From the NCBI RefSeq assembly GCF_004349065.1, contig NZ_SMKZ01000002.1, forward strand, positions 208,160 to 272,159: 64,000 nt of DNA. Direction: 5' to 3'. This DNA is from Jiangella asiatica (GTDB lineage: Bacteria > Actinomycetota > Actinomycetes > Jiangellales > Jiangellaceae). The notes beneath the pieces are model-generated. The model was not told the origin of the DNA and did no database searches. It saw only the letters and a program-made list of their open reading frames with translations. Below, piece after piece: positions 50,101-59,297 of this stretch (the stretch's first letter is position 1; every line of letters starts with the position of its first letter). The position numbers and the translations under genes were made by a program.

Positions 50101-50226
50101 GCGTCCGCCCGTTCCTGCGCCGGCACCCGATGCCGCGGACGGTCCCCCGGCGGTGACTCACGACCCGCCGCGCACGCCGCAGCGCCCGTGGACGACGATG
50201 ACTTGCCTCGCCGGGCGCGCCCCGGC

Positions 50227-51648
50227 TCAGGAGGCCGCCAGGACGGCGCGCGCGGTGGCAGCCCCCTGTCCGGCGATGCCCGGGATGCTGGAGGTGATGA
50301 ACGGGCCGCCTCCGGCCAGGTCGCCGACGACGTGCAGGCGTGAGTCCGCCGCGACGATGCCTCCGGACGGCTGCCGCGCGGCCACGCCCAGGCCGACCAG
50401 CGCGTCCACCAGCCTGGCCGCCGAGCGGGGGACCGCCCCCGGGGGCGGGTTCACGGCGTTGACGACGACGTCGGCGGGCCGCGCGCCGTCGTCGGCCACG
50501 ACCGTGAACCGGCCGTCGCGCCGCACGATGTCGCGGGCCCCCGCGCGCGGCTCGAGCTGGCCGGAATCGAACAGCTCCAGCAGCCGTACGGCGTTCACCG
50601 GGACCATGGGGGAGGCGACGCTGATCGCGGTCCGGGACACCGCGCGCAGCCGGGCACGCTCCCGCTCCGGCAGCAACCGCCACGCGTACGGGGCCACGGT
50701 GTGAGAGGCGACCTGCAGGACCCGCCGCGCGATCCGGGGGTCGGCGATCGCCTCGATCTGGCGGCGCAGTCGCGCCACCGGTTCGTCGGTACCCGCGGCA
50801 CGCAGGTCGGCGATCAGGTCGTCGAGGTCCTCGCCTGCATCCGCCAGCTCCGCGCGCAGAAGCCCGGCGAGGCCGTCGACGGTGACCTCCCCGTCGCGCG
50901 CCAGCAGTGACTTGACCCCGTCGACGGTGACGTGTGTCGGCCGGCGGGCGATCGGCCGCTGCCACACGTGCGGGAGCATGCCGGTCCGAGACAGCAAGCT
51001 GATCCGCCCGGCGTGGCCACGTGCGGCGAGTGAGACGACGACGTCGACGGCGGTCAGGCCGCTGCCGATCACGGTGACGTCGCTGTCGGGCGGCACATCG
51101 TCGAGGGCCCGCGCGAGCGGGTATGGGGCGCCGACGAACCCGGGCGCGTCGCCGAGCGCGTAGTGGTCGTGTGGGGTGCCGCCGCCGACGCAGAGCGCGA
51201 CCTGGTCGACGACGTGCTCGCGGCCGTCGCCGGTCCGCAGCGCCAGCCGGCCGGCGGTCGCCGCGGCCCCTTCCACCGGCGCTGCGACGACGTCCACGCG
51301 CCAGCCGTCCTCACGCAGCTGCGCGATGGCTTTCTCGGCCGTGTGCTCCAGGTACTCGCCGTAGACGGCGCGGGGCACGAGCGGTGCGCCGAGCAGGTGG
51401 TCCAGATGCGCGGTGCCGCGTGCGCCAAGCCACGAGGCGTAGTGGTCGAAGTCGTCATGGCGGATCGACATGATCGCTGGCGGGGAGTTGACCAGCACCG
51501 AGTCCAGGTCCGCTGCGTACGGGAGCCCACGCCACAACCCCTGGGACGGCTCGAAAACCGTCACCGCTCCGGGGGTCCCCGTCTCCCTGGCCAACGCGTC
51601 CAGCAGTCCGACGGCGGCCGAGCCGCCTCCGATGATTCCGATGTCCAT
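50227..51648 (-). CDS. FAD/NAD(P)-binding oxidoreductase-like protein
   Basis: 473 residues from MDIGIIGGGSAAVGLLDALA, the dinucleotide-binding GGGSAA motif. Further: VLVNSPPAIMSIRHDDFDHY, SDVTVIGSGLTAVDVVVSLA (second Rossmann motif) and C-terminal LHVVGDLAGGGPFITSSIPG. Resembles the NAD_binding_9 proteins seen in siderophore/peptide-tailoring and thiamine-related clusters. Substrate unknown. Divergent from the LuxR gene across a perfect palindrome, which suggests it is that regulator's target. Confidence 0.8.
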   Translation of the reverse strand: MDIGIIGGGSAAVGLLDALARETGTPGAVTVFEPSQGLWRGLPYAADLDSVLVNSPPAIMSIRHDDFDHYASWLGARGTAHLDHLLGAPLVPRAVYGEYLEHTAEKAIAQLREDGWRVDVVAAPVEGAAATAGRLALRTGDGREHVVDQVALCVGGGTPHDHYALGDAPGFVGAPYPLARALDDVPPDSDVTVIGSGLTAVDVVVSLAARGHAGRISLLSRTGMLPHVWQRPIARRPTHVTVDGVKSLLARDGEVTVDGLAGLLRAELADAGEDLDDLIADLRAAGTDEPVARLRRQIEAIADPRIARRVLQVASHTVAPYAWRLLPERERARLRAVSRTAISVASPMVPVNAVRLLELFDSGQLEPRAGARDIVRRDGRFTVVADDGARPADVVVNAVNPPPGAVPRSAARLVDALVGLGVAARQPSGGIVAADSRLHVVGDLAGGGPFITSSIPGIAGQGAATARAVLAAS

Positions 51649-51716
51649 GCCGTCAGCCTCGGCGTCGCCTGGGCGCACCTCGATCCCACCGCCGTGGGTG
51701 ACCTCTCGGGAATGAC

Positions 51717-51732
51717 CCCCTCAGCTGAGGGG
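51717..51732. promoter_or_regulatory. perfect 16-bp palindrome, LuxR operator candidate
   Basis: CCCCTCAGCTGAGGGG, midway between divergent starts at 51648 and 51794, about 65 bases from each. Size and position fit a dimeric LuxR-type regulator site controlling both genes. Confidence 0.6.
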
Positions 51733-51793
51733 TTGGCGCGAAGGGACCGGCCACGCACGCTGGACCGACACGGTCGGAGAAGAGGAGCGTTCC

Positions 51794-52873
51794 ATGGGCC
51801 GTGCGGACGTCTTGGCCGGCGTCGATCGCGCGAGCGACACCGCCGGCATGTTCGCCCGGGTGTCGGCGCGGCTGCGGCGCACGGTGCCGCACGACGCGGC
51901 GGTGTGGGCGGCGACCGACCCCGAGACCGGACTGGTCACCGCACCCATGGTGGTGGAGGGCCTCGGCGATCGCGAGCGCTGCGCCGAGTACTGGGAGAGC
52001 GAGCTCCTGGACGAGAACGTCCTCCCGTTCCGCGACCTGGCACGCGCGCGCGTTCCCGCGGCCGGACTCCGGGCCGTCACCGACGACCTGCCCGCTCGTA
52101 GCGCCCGGTACCGCCGGCTGCTGCAGAAGGAGGGCGTCCACGACGAGCTGCGCGGCGTGGTGCGCGCGGGCGGCCGGTCCTGGGCCGTCGTCAGCCTGTT
52201 CCGGACGACCGGGCGCGCACCGTTCAGCCAGGACGACGTCGACCACGTCGCCTCGCTGTCGGCACCGCTGGCCGCCCGGCTTCGGCGCCTGTCCCGTCCG
52301 TCGTCCCCCGAGCCGCTGCCGGACCCGCCCGGCCCCGGGCTGATCGTCTTCGACCACGACGGCTCGGCCACGTCGATCAACGACGAGGCACGCCAGCACC
52401 TGGCGAGCCTTCCGCCCGGCCCGTCCGTCCCGTCCGCGCTCGGCGTGCGGCTGCCGATCTGGATCGTCGGAACCGCTCTGCAGGCGCGCGCGGTGGCCAG
52501 CGGCCGCTCCCGCAGCGGGGCCAGGACCCGCATCCGCACCGGTCAGGGCCAGTGGCTGGTCTGTCACGCGTCCGCCCTCACCGGCCCGGCCGGACGGCCC
52601 GGCCCAGTCGCGTTGGTGATCGAGCCCGCCTCCGCTGCCGATCTGGCTGTCCTCGTCGCCGAGGCCTACGAGCTGACGCCGCGCGAGCTGCAAGTCGCCC
52701 AGGAGGTCGCGCGCGGCCTGCCCACCGAGGAGATCGCCGCCCGGCTGGTCATCTCACCGCACACCGTCCGCGACCACCTCAAGGCGATCTTCGAGAAGAC
52801 GGCCGTCTCCAGCCGGGGCGAGCTCGTCGCGCGCCTGTTCGTCGAGCACTACTGGCCGCGCGCCCGCACCTGA
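51794..52873 (+). CDS. LuxR-type regulator with GAF-like sensor
   Basis: 359 residues. The N-terminal half (18-165) looks like a GAF-type sensor (PHDAAVWAATDPETGLVTAP, GRSWAVVSLFRTTGRAPFSQ). A middle PAS-like part has LIVFDHDGSATSINDEARQH. The C-terminal LuxR HTH (about 292-350) is ELTPRELQVAQEVARGLPTE, EIAARLVISPHTVRDHLKAI. Likely controls the divergent FAD protein. Confidence 0.88.
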   Translation: MGRADVLAGVDRASDTAGMFARVSARLRRTVPHDAAVWAATDPETGLVTAPMVVEGLGDRERCAEYWESELLDENVLPFRDLARARVPAAGLRAVTDDLPARSARYRRLLQKEGVHDELRGVVRAGGRSWAVVSLFRTTGRAPFSQDDVDHVASLSAPLAARLRRLSRPSSPEPLPDPPGPGLIVFDHDGSATSINDEARQHLASLPPGPSVPSALGVRLPIWIVGTALQARAVASGRSRSGARTRIRTGQGQWLVCHASALTGPAGRPGPVALVIEPASAADLAVLVAEAYELTPRELQVAQEVARGLPTEEIAARLVISPHTVRDHLKAIFEKTAVSSRGELVARLFVEHYWPRART

Positions 52874-52915
52874 CGCCGTCGCCGTCGGCCGTTCAGGCGC
52901 TGGTCGCGCATTGCA

Positions 52916-53905
52916 TCAGGCTCCGAGGGTGGCGAGCAGCAGCTCCACGAGCCTGGCGTTGTCGGCCTCGACCACGACGTCGATCGGAGCGTGCTCCGGC
53001 ACGTCCAGCCCGGCGGCGAGTCGCAAGTGGTCGGCGTCCCACCGGATCGGCCTCGACCGGGTGAGCCCCGTCAGCTCCACGTCCACGGTGCACCGCTCGA
53101 GACGCACGAGGTCGCGGTCGAGGAGCAGTGCGGCAGCGAGCGGGTCGTGCAGGGGGCAGCCTTCGCGCTCCCGTGACCGCTCGACGTGGCGGATCCACGG
53201 TGCGGTGGTCTCGGCGAGGTAGGCCGCGACGGGGGTGCCGGCGGCGGCGAGACGATCGACGTCGGGCAGTCGCAGCGCCGTGGTGATGGTGACGTCGAGA
53301 GGCACGAGCGTCACAGACGCGCCGGAGGTCAGCACCTGCCGTGCGGCCTCCGGGTCGATGCCGAAGTTCAGTTCCTGCAGGTACCCCGGCACGTCGAAGG
53401 CGCCGCCCATGACGATGATCTCGGCAACGTCCTCGGCCAGGCCGGGGTGCAACGCCAGGGCGTGCGCGACGTTGGTGAGAGGGCCGACGGCGACGATGGT
53501 GATCTCACCGGGGGCGGCCGCGACGCGTGCGGCGATCTCGGCGGCCGCGTCGGCCCGGGCTGGCAGCGGGTGCTCCCGCGGCGGCCGCAGGTCGGCCCAC
53601 AGCTGGACGGAGGAGTCGTCGTGGTCTTTCGCCATGCGCCGTGTCGCCCACGGCTCTTCGGGCTCGACCAGTGCCGTCACGGCCCCGAGGTGCACGGGGA
53701 CGACGGCGCCGACGGCGTCGAGCATCGTCCGAGCGACCCGATAGCCGACGTCGCGGTGCGTGTTGCCCGAGACGATCGTAACCAGTTCGAGGTCGATGTC
53801 GTCGCTCGCGATCAGCAGGCCGAGCGCGAGCCCGTCGTCGACGTCGGTGACGGGCACGCCGTTGCCCGGGTCGCAGTCGAGGATGACGCGGCGCTTGGTT
53901 GGCAT
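52916..53905 (-). CDS. ribonucleoside hydrolase (IUNH family)
   Basis: 329 residues from the ATG at 53905, 9 bases after TAAGGA (ATG at 53914 overlaps the permease stop and is an alternative). VILDCDPGNGVPVTDVDDGL holds the calcium-binding aspartates D10, D12 and D23/D24; the loop between DPG and DD is several residues longer than in the common DxDPGxDD form. ITIVAVGPLTNVAHAL, IIVMGGAFDVPGYLQELNFG and CPLHDPLAAALLL (His-Asp) complete the site. Splits nucleosides to base and ribose; the ribokinase in the same operon would use the ribose. Confidence 0.9.
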   Translation of the reverse strand: MPTKRRVILDCDPGNGVPVTDVDDGLALGLLIASDDIDLELVTIVSGNTHRDVGYRVARTMLDAVGAVVPVHLGAVTALVEPEEPWATRRMAKDHDDSSVQLWADLRPPREHPLPARADAAAEIAARVAAAPGEITIVAVGPLTNVAHALALHPGLAEDVAEIIVMGGAFDVPGYLQELNFGIDPEAARQVLTSGASVTLVPLDVTITTALRLPDVDRLAAAGTPVAAYLAETTAPWIRHVERSREREGCPLHDPLAAALLLDRDLVRLERCTVDVELTGLTRSRPIRWDADHLRLAAGLDVPEHAPIDVVVEADNARLVELLLATLGA

Positions 53906-53910
53906 GGTGG

Positions 53911-54762
53911 TCATTCCTTACTTCCCGAGCTGGCGGTGGATCCGGTGAAGTGCCGCTGGAAGGCCAGCAGCAGGATGAGGGGGATGGCGGCGGTGAGGAT
54001 CGCGGCGGCGAACATCTGGCCGTAGTCGACGCCGGTCTCCTGGGCGAAGTCCGCGATCGCGACCGGTGCGACCCGAACGCCCGGCGCCGGCGCGATGAGC
54101 AGCGGCCACAGGAACGACTGCCACTGGAACACGAACAGGATGAGCCCCGCGCCGATCAGCGGGCCGCGGGACAGCGGCAGGTAGATGCGGCGGAACACGC
54201 CGGTCCACGAGAGGCCGTCGAGCCGGCCGGCTTCGGCCAGCGACGCCGGGACACCCATGAAGAACTGACGCAGCAGGAAGATCGACAGACCGTTGCCGAG
54301 CGCTGGGAGCACAAGACCCGCATAGGTGTTCGCCAGACCCAAGTCGCGGAACGTCGATGACAGCGGAATGGCGATCGCCTCGAACGGCACGAGGAAGCAC
54401 ACCACCATGAACGCGAACACGGCGCCTCGACCCGGGAACGGGAGCACGGCGAGCGCGAAGCCCGCCAGCGCGGCGACGACCAGGCCGAGGGTGACGCTGA
54501 GGAACGCGACGATGACCGAGTTCATCAGCGCGGGCGCGAAGGAGCTCTGCAGTACCGATACGAAGTTGTCGAGGCTGACCGACTCGGGGATCACCGTGCG
54601 CCAGCTGAACGGCGACAGATAGCGGAAGATCTCTTCGCCGGGGCGTAGTGACGAGATCGTCGCCCAGACGAGCGGCGCCATCGACAGGGCGGCGATGGGC
54701 ACCGCGAGCAGCAGGGCCCGGCGGCCGGAGGCGACCTCGCGGCGGGTGGGGGCGTCGGCCAT
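53911..54762 (-). CDS. ABC transporter permease (CUT1, MalG-like), probable nucleoside importer
   Basis: 283 residues. Six helices (ALLLAVPIAALSMAPLVWAT and following); EAA loop PASLAEAGRLDGLSWTGVFR, RIYLPLSRG. C-terminal part GQMFAAAILTAAIPLILLLA. Follows permease 1 after two bases. Confidence 0.9.
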   Translation of the reverse strand: MADAPTRREVASGRRALLLAVPIAALSMAPLVWATISSLRPGEEIFRYLSPFSWRTVIPESVSLDNFVSVLQSSFAPALMNSVIVAFLSVTLGLVVAALAGFALAVLPFPGRGAVFAFMVVCFLVPFEAIAIPLSSTFRDLGLANTYAGLVLPALGNGLSIFLLRQFFMGVPASLAEAGRLDGLSWTGVFRRIYLPLSRGPLIGAGLILFVFQWQSFLWPLLIAPAPGVRVAPVAIADFAQETGVDYGQMFAAAILTAAIPLILLLAFQRHFTGSTASSGSKE

Positions 54763-54764
54763 GA

Positions 54765-55679
54765 TCAGTCCTCTCTGCCGGGGAGCAGCCGGAACTGGAC
54801 GGTCACAACGGCCACGACGATCAGGACGAGCACGAGCGTGGCGGCGGACGCGGCTTGGGTGTCACCGAGCGTGTACGCGCGTTCGGAGATGTTGTACATG
54901 AGCAGGTCGGTACCGCCCTGCGGGCCGCCGCGGGTGAGGATCCGCACCGGTGCGAACACGAGGAAGTTCGAGACGGTGTCGGCGACGAGCACGAACAGCA
55001 GCGGCCTCCGCAGGCCCGGCAGTGTGATGCTCCAGAACTGCCGCCAGCTACCGGCGCCGTCGAGCGCCGACGCCTCGTAGAGCGACAGGGGGATCTCCTT
55101 GATGCCGGTGACGAGGAACGTCATCCAGTACCCGACGCCCACCCAAGAGCAGACGATGATGATCGAGGCGAGTGCCCACGTCGGGTCGGTGAGCCACGGC
55201 ACGGTCGGCAGCCCGAGCGAGGTCGCGATGCCGTTCAGCGGTCCGTCGGGCCGCAGCAGCACCAGCCAGATGATCGCCGAGACGGCCTGGGGTACCGCGA
55301 TGGGCAGCAGGATGAGCGTGCGCCAGAGCCCGACGGCGGGGATGCGCTTCGTAAGCAACACGGCCAGTGCGAGTGCGAGGGCGATCTGGAGGGGGTTGAC
55401 GATGATCGAGAAGATCAGCGTCACCCGTACCGCGTTCCAGAATGACGGGTCGGAGAAGATGTAGGCGAAGTTCGACCAGGGCGACCGCTCGGATCCGAGC
55501 GGCACCGCCTCGGAAAGTGCTGCGAACGTCGGGATGATGCGCAGTACGAGCAGCAGCGCGACGGCGGGGAGCAACAGCAGCGCCGCGCTTCCCCAGGTCT
55601 CCCGCCGGGCGGTGGAGCCGCGCCGTGCGCGCTGGGCCGGCGCGTCGTGTCGGGGCCGCGCCGTCGTGGTGGTCGTCAT
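54765..55679 (-). CDS. ABC transporter permease (CUT1, UgpA-like), probable nucleoside importer
   Basis: 304 residues, ATGA overlap with the binding-protein gene. N-terminal 30 residues basic and low-complexity (MTTTTTARPRHDAP), then helices from WGSAALLLLPAVALLLVLRI; EAA loop PLSLYEASALDGAGSWRQFW, SITLPGLRRP. No ATPase gene in the operon. Confidence 0.9.
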   Translation of the reverse strand: MTTTTTARPRHDAPAQRARRGSTARRETWGSAALLLLPAVALLLVLRIIPTFAALSEAVPLGSERSPWSNFAYIFSDPSFWNAVRVTLIFSIIVNPLQIALALALAVLLTKRIPAVGLWRTLILLPIAVPQAVSAIIWLVLLRPDGPLNGIATSLGLPTVPWLTDPTWALASIIIVCSWVGVGYWMTFLVTGIKEIPLSLYEASALDGAGSWRQFWSITLPGLRRPLLFVLVADTVSNFLVFAPVRILTRGGPQGGTDLLMYNISERAYTLGDTQAASAATLVLVLIVVAVVTVQFRLLPGRED

Positions 55680-56983
55680 TCGTTCTCCTCCGCGTCGAGC
55701 GAGAGTTCGCGCAGTCGGTCCAACTGCAGTTCGAGCGCCGACTGGGCGTCGGCGAGCACCCGCTCGACGTCGGCGCCGTTGCGTATGTCGCCGAATGCGG
55801 TGTTCATCTCGCTCTCGAACTGCACGTATCCGACGCTCGTGGGCCGGTGCCGGGAGTGTTCCGCGGTGTCCTCGAGGAACAGGTCGCCGAACCCGACGGT
55901 CTGCTGGGGCGCTAGTTGCCGGATGTGGTCGACGTAGCTGTCGAACGCCTCGGTCTGGACCGGCGGCAGGGTGTTGACGCTGGAGGCCAGTTCGGCGCCC
56001 CGAGGGTCGAGCGTCGCGAACTGCACGAATTCGCGAGCGAGGTCCTGATGCTCGCTCGTCGCGCTGACGCCGATCGCCCAGGAGTCGGTGGGCGTCACGA
56101 TCGGTCCGCCCTCGAAGTACGGGTGCGGCGCCATGCCCCACTCACCGGGGAAGTCGCCGTCAGCGATCCGGCCGATCGCCGAGGCTCCTCCGACCAGGAA
56201 TGCCGACTGGCCCGAACGGAAGAGGTCGACCATCTGAGCTGGGTCCACGCCACGCGGGCCGATCGCGTCGGCGTAGAGGGCGCCGTACCACTCGCCGAAG
56301 GCCAGCCACTGCGGGGTGTCGACCGCGGGCGTGAGGTTCTCGTCGCCCTCGAGGCCGGGACCTGCTCCCATGGATTCGAGCAGCGGCTGCAGAGCGTAGT
56401 ACCGGTCGACCTGGTCCATGCCGAGCCCGTACCGCACCGCACCCGACTCGACGAGTGTGCGTGCCATCTCCAGGACCTGCTCCCACGTGAGGCGGTCGGC
56501 GGAGGTGGGTCCCGGCGCCGGCAAGCCCGCCTGCTCGAGCACCGTGCGGTTGAAGAAGAGGAAGTTGTCGCTGGTCCACAGCGGATACGCCCACTGCCGG
56601 TCGTCGACGGTGATCGAGGAGATGGCGACCTCGGTGACATTGGCCCGCATCTTCGGGAGGAACTCCGACTCGTCGGTCAGGAACCCCTGCTCCACCATGT
56701 TCGCCAGCCTGGGTGGGTCGACCGAGACGATGTCGATGGTCGTGTCACCGGAGCTGAGCCGTGCCTGGGTCTGCTCGACCATCTGCTCGAACGGCACGCT
56801 CTGGAGCTCGATGCGGACACCGGGATTCGCCTCCTCGAACGCCTCGGCGACCGGTTCGTAGGCGCCGGCGTGGGGGTTCAGAAAGGTCAGTGTCACCTCG
56901 TCCCCGTCGCCGGTCTGGCATCCGGAAAGGGCGACCACGGCGCTCACCACGACGGTGGCGACCGATGCTCGTGCCCATCTCAT
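55676..56983 (-). CDS. ABC transporter substrate-binding lipoprotein (CUT1)
   Basis: 435 residues. Signal with lipobox ALSGC (SVATVVVSAVVALSGC). Binding-protein fold: VTLTFLNPHAGAYEPVAEAF, QTQARLSSGDTTIDIVSVDP, WAYPLWTSDNFLFFNRTVLE, GQSAFLVGGASAIGRIADGD. CUT1-type, although operon partners (nucleoside hydrolase, ribokinase) point to a nucleoside or ribosyl ligand, whereas known nucleoside ABC importers are mostly BmpA/CUT2-type. Confidence 0.88.
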   Translation of the reverse strand: MRWARASVATVVVSAVVALSGCQTGDGDEVTLTFLNPHAGAYEPVAEAFEEANPGVRIELQSVPFEQMVEQTQARLSSGDTTIDIVSVDPPRLANMVEQGFLTDESEFLPKMRANVTEVAISSITVDDRQWAYPLWTSDNFLFFNRTVLEQAGLPAPGPTSADRLTWEQVLEMARTLVESGAVRYGLGMDQVDRYYALQPLLESMGAGPGLEGDENLTPAVDTPQWLAFGEWYGALYADAIGPRGVDPAQMVDLFRSGQSAFLVGGASAIGRIADGDFPGEWGMAPHPYFEGGPIVTPTDSWAIGVSATSEHQDLAREFVQFATLDPRGAELASSVNTLPPVQTEAFDSYVDHIRQLAPQQTVGFGDLFLEDTAEHSRHRPTSVGYVQFESEMNTAFGDIRNGADVERVLADAQSALELQLDRLRELSLDAEENE

Positions 56984-57037
56984 GCAGCGCTCCTCTCGTC
57001 GGCTGTCCGTGCGGCGGCGCCTGATGTCTCGACGTCG

Positions 57038-57976
57038 TCACGGCGCATGCGGCGCCCCCGGCGAGGTGAGGACGGCCGCGACGGCTGTCCGCGAGGGCAT
57101 CCCCTCGCGCGCGCCCACGCGCGTGGTCGCGATGGCGCCGGCGGCGCAGGCGTGGGCCATCGCTCTGCGCAGGTCACCGCCTCGGCTGAACTCGGCGGCG
57201 AAGACACCGCAGAACGTGTCGCCGGCGCCGGTCGTGTCCACCGCGTCGACGGGGATGCCGCGTTGCGTGACGACCTGATCGCGCTTTGCCGCGACGGCTC
57301 CCTCCGCGCCGAGGGTGATGACAGCGACGTCCGGGCCGCGGTCGAGCAGGCTGCGCGCTCGCTGCGCCCAGTCCCAGCCGCCTGCCCGCAGCGTGCGCGC
57401 CTCGGTCTCGTTCACGATGAGCACATCGGTGAGTGCGACGAGCTCCCACAGCGCCTCGGTGATCTCCGACGGCAGCGGCGACGCGTTCAGCGTCACGGTG
57501 ACTCCGTGGGCGACGGCTCGGCGCGCGGCGTCGAGGGCAGTCTCCAGCGGGATCTCCAGCTGCAGGAGCAGCGCGTCGGTCTCGGGCAGCGCCGCACCGA
57601 GATCCGCCAGGCCGTCGGACGACAAGGTGTCGTTCGCCCCGGCGGAGACAGTGATGGTGTTGGCTCCCGCGCCGTCGACGACGACCAGCGCTACGCCGCT
57701 GGGTCGATCGTCGTCGCGTCGCAGGTAGACGTCGAGGCCCTCGTCGGCCAGGGCATTGGCCAGTTGGGTACCGAAGGTGTCTCGACCGATGGCGGCATAC
57801 AGAGAAGTCTCGGCGCCGTACCTGAGCGCTGCGACCGCCTGGTTTGCGCCCTTGCCACCAGAACGGTAGACGACATCGGCGCCCAGGACGGTCTCCCCGG
57901 CCTCTGGCAGGCGATCGACCGCCACGACGAGATCGATGTTGGCACTCCCGACCACCGCGATTCGCGTCCTCGTCAT
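57038..57976 (-). CDS. ribokinase-like PfkB sugar kinase
   Basis: 312 residues from the ATG at 57976, overlapping the LacI stop (ATGA). VVGSANIDLVVAVDRLPEAG; GGKGANQAVAALRYGAETSL (ribokinase GGKGANQ signature); and VDTTGAGDTFCGVFAAEFSR with catalytic Asp in GAGD. Ribokinase is the best assignment given GGKGANQAVAA and the nucleoside hydrolase in the operon; ribose-5-phosphate would enter the pentose phosphate pathway. Confidence 0.88.
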   Translation of the reverse strand: MTRTRIAVVGSANIDLVVAVDRLPEAGETVLGADVVYRSGGKGANQAVAALRYGAETSLYAAIGRDTFGTQLANALADEGLDVYLRRDDDRPSGVALVVVDGAGANTITVSAGANDTLSSDGLADLGAALPETDALLLQLEIPLETALDAARRAVAHGVTVTLNASPLPSEITEALWELVALTDVLIVNETEARTLRAGGWDWAQRARSLLDRGPDVAVITLGAEGAVAAKRDQVVTQRGIPVDAVDTTGAGDTFCGVFAAEFSRGGDLRRAMAHACAAGAIATTRVGAREGMPSRTAVAAVLTSPGAPHAP

Positions 57977-59025
57977 GCCGGTTCGTGCTCCGTGTCGAGG
58001 TAGTCCACGCCGTCGCTCACGTCCGGGCACCCGCACGACCCCCGTGCCACCAGCTCGACGGGAAGCACGATCGTCTCCACAGGCGCGGGCTCCTCTTCTC
58101 GCTGGGTGAGAATCCGCGCGACCGCGTGCCGGGCGAGCGCAGCGACGGGCTGACGGATCGTGGACAGCGTCGGAGTCGTCAGCAGCGACGCCGCGACGCC
58201 GTCGAACGAGACCAGGGCGATGTCGCGTGGACAGGTGCGCCCCAGCTCACCGAGCGCGCGCATCACGCCCAGCGCCTGCTCGTCGCTGGCGACGAAGATG
58301 GCGTCGATCTCGTCGTGGCGAGTGAGGATGTCACGCGCGGCCCGGTAACCGGCGAAGCGATCGAAGGGGACTTCGCGCAGCGGTGCCGCGTCCGGATCGA
58401 GCGGCGTGGCGGCGAGCGCGTCGCGCCAGCCCATGACCCGCTCGCTCGTGTTGCGTACATCGCGCGGGCCGGAGATGCAGGCGATCCGGCGCCGGCCGTG
58501 CCCGATGAGGTGCTCCGTGGCGAGCCGCCCGCCCTGCCGGTTGTCCGACAGGACGACCGCCGGCACACCGTCGAGGTCGAGGAGCCGGTCCATCAGCACC
58601 CACGGTGTGCCCGTCCGGGCGAGCTCGGCCGCTGCGGCCACCGAATCGTGGGACGGGATCAGCAGGATGCCGTCGACCCGGCGATCCAGGAACGCTTGGA
58701 TGTAGGCGTTCTCACGTTCCGCGCGGTCGGTCGCGTTGCCGAGCAGCAGGGTGTAACCCTCGGCGAACGCGACGTCCTCAATCGCGCGCGCCAATTCGGC
58801 GAAGTACGGGTTGGTGTTGTCGGGCACGACGAGCCCGAGCGTCATCGTGCGGTTCGTGCGCAGCGAGCTCGCGATCCGGTTCGGCCGGTATCCGAGCTGG
58901 TCGACGGCGTGCAGCACGCGCTCGCGCGTAGCCGGCGCCACCCCTCGCGGCCCGTCGTTCAGGACGTAGCTCACCACCGCCGGCGACGTGCCGGCCAAGC
59001 GCGCGACGTCGCGTCTCGTCACCAT
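57973..59025 (-). CDS. LacI family transcriptional regulator
   Basis: 350 residues from MVTRRDVARLAGTSPAVVSY, the standard LacI helix-turn-helix with hinge NRIASSLRTNRT. Two further ATGs upstream (59037, 59073) are in frame; the first lies inside the operator palindrome. The sensor domain is of the purine/ribose-binding-protein fold (LGLVVPDNTNPYFAELARAI, RRVDGILLIPSH, ALVSFDGVAASLLTTPTLST). C-terminal GSCGCPDVSD is cysteine-bearing. First gene of the nucleoside operon, whose likely operators are at 59036 and 59138. Confidence 0.9.
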   Translation of the reverse strand: MVTRRDVARLAGTSPAVVSYVLNDGPRGVAPATRERVLHAVDQLGYRPNRIASSLRTNRTMTLGLVVPDNTNPYFAELARAIEDVAFAEGYTLLLGNATDRAERENAYIQAFLDRRVDGILLIPSHDSVAAAAELARTGTPWVLMDRLLDLDGVPAVVLSDNRQGGRLATEHLIGHGRRRIACISGPRDVRNTSERVMGWRDALAATPLDPDAAPLREVPFDRFAGYRAARDILTRHDEIDAIFVASDEQALGVMRALGELGRTCPRDIALVSFDGVAASLLTTPTLSTIRQPVAALARHAVARILTQREEEPAPVETIVLPVELVARGSCGCPDVSDGVDYLDTEHEPA

Positions 59026-59035
59026 CGTCCGCTCC

Positions 59036-59051
59036 ATCAACTCGGGTTGAT
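59036..59051. promoter_or_regulatory. LacI operator candidate 1
   Basis: ATCAAC-TCGG-GTTGAT, perfect 6-base arms, 10 bases upstream of the lacI-type start. Shares TCAAC-N4-GTTGA with the site at 59138. Confidence 0.6.
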
Positions 59052-59137
59052 TGCGTGACGGCGACCCAAACACATCAACCGCCGGTAGACAAGGTGAACG
59101 CCTCCTCAGCGGTAGTTCGTCCCGGTTCGCGGCGAGC

Positions 59138-59151
59138 TCAACTCCAGTTGA
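59138..59151. promoter_or_regulatory. LacI operator candidate 2
   Basis: TCAACT-CC-AGTTGA, perfect palindrome, same TCAAC-N4-GTTGA pattern 101 bases upstream of site 1. A pair of sites at this spacing could allow looping. Confidence 0.5.
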
Positions 59152-59297
59152 CGCGCAGGTCAGGACTCATCGAGCCCAGGTCCGGACCACTGGTTCGCGA
59201 ATCGCCACAGCACCACAGAGGTCGCCGCAACCCGCCGGGCGGGTGCCGGCTGTCAGTTGTCGTCGACAGATTCCGGAGAATCGCCCACAATCAGGGC

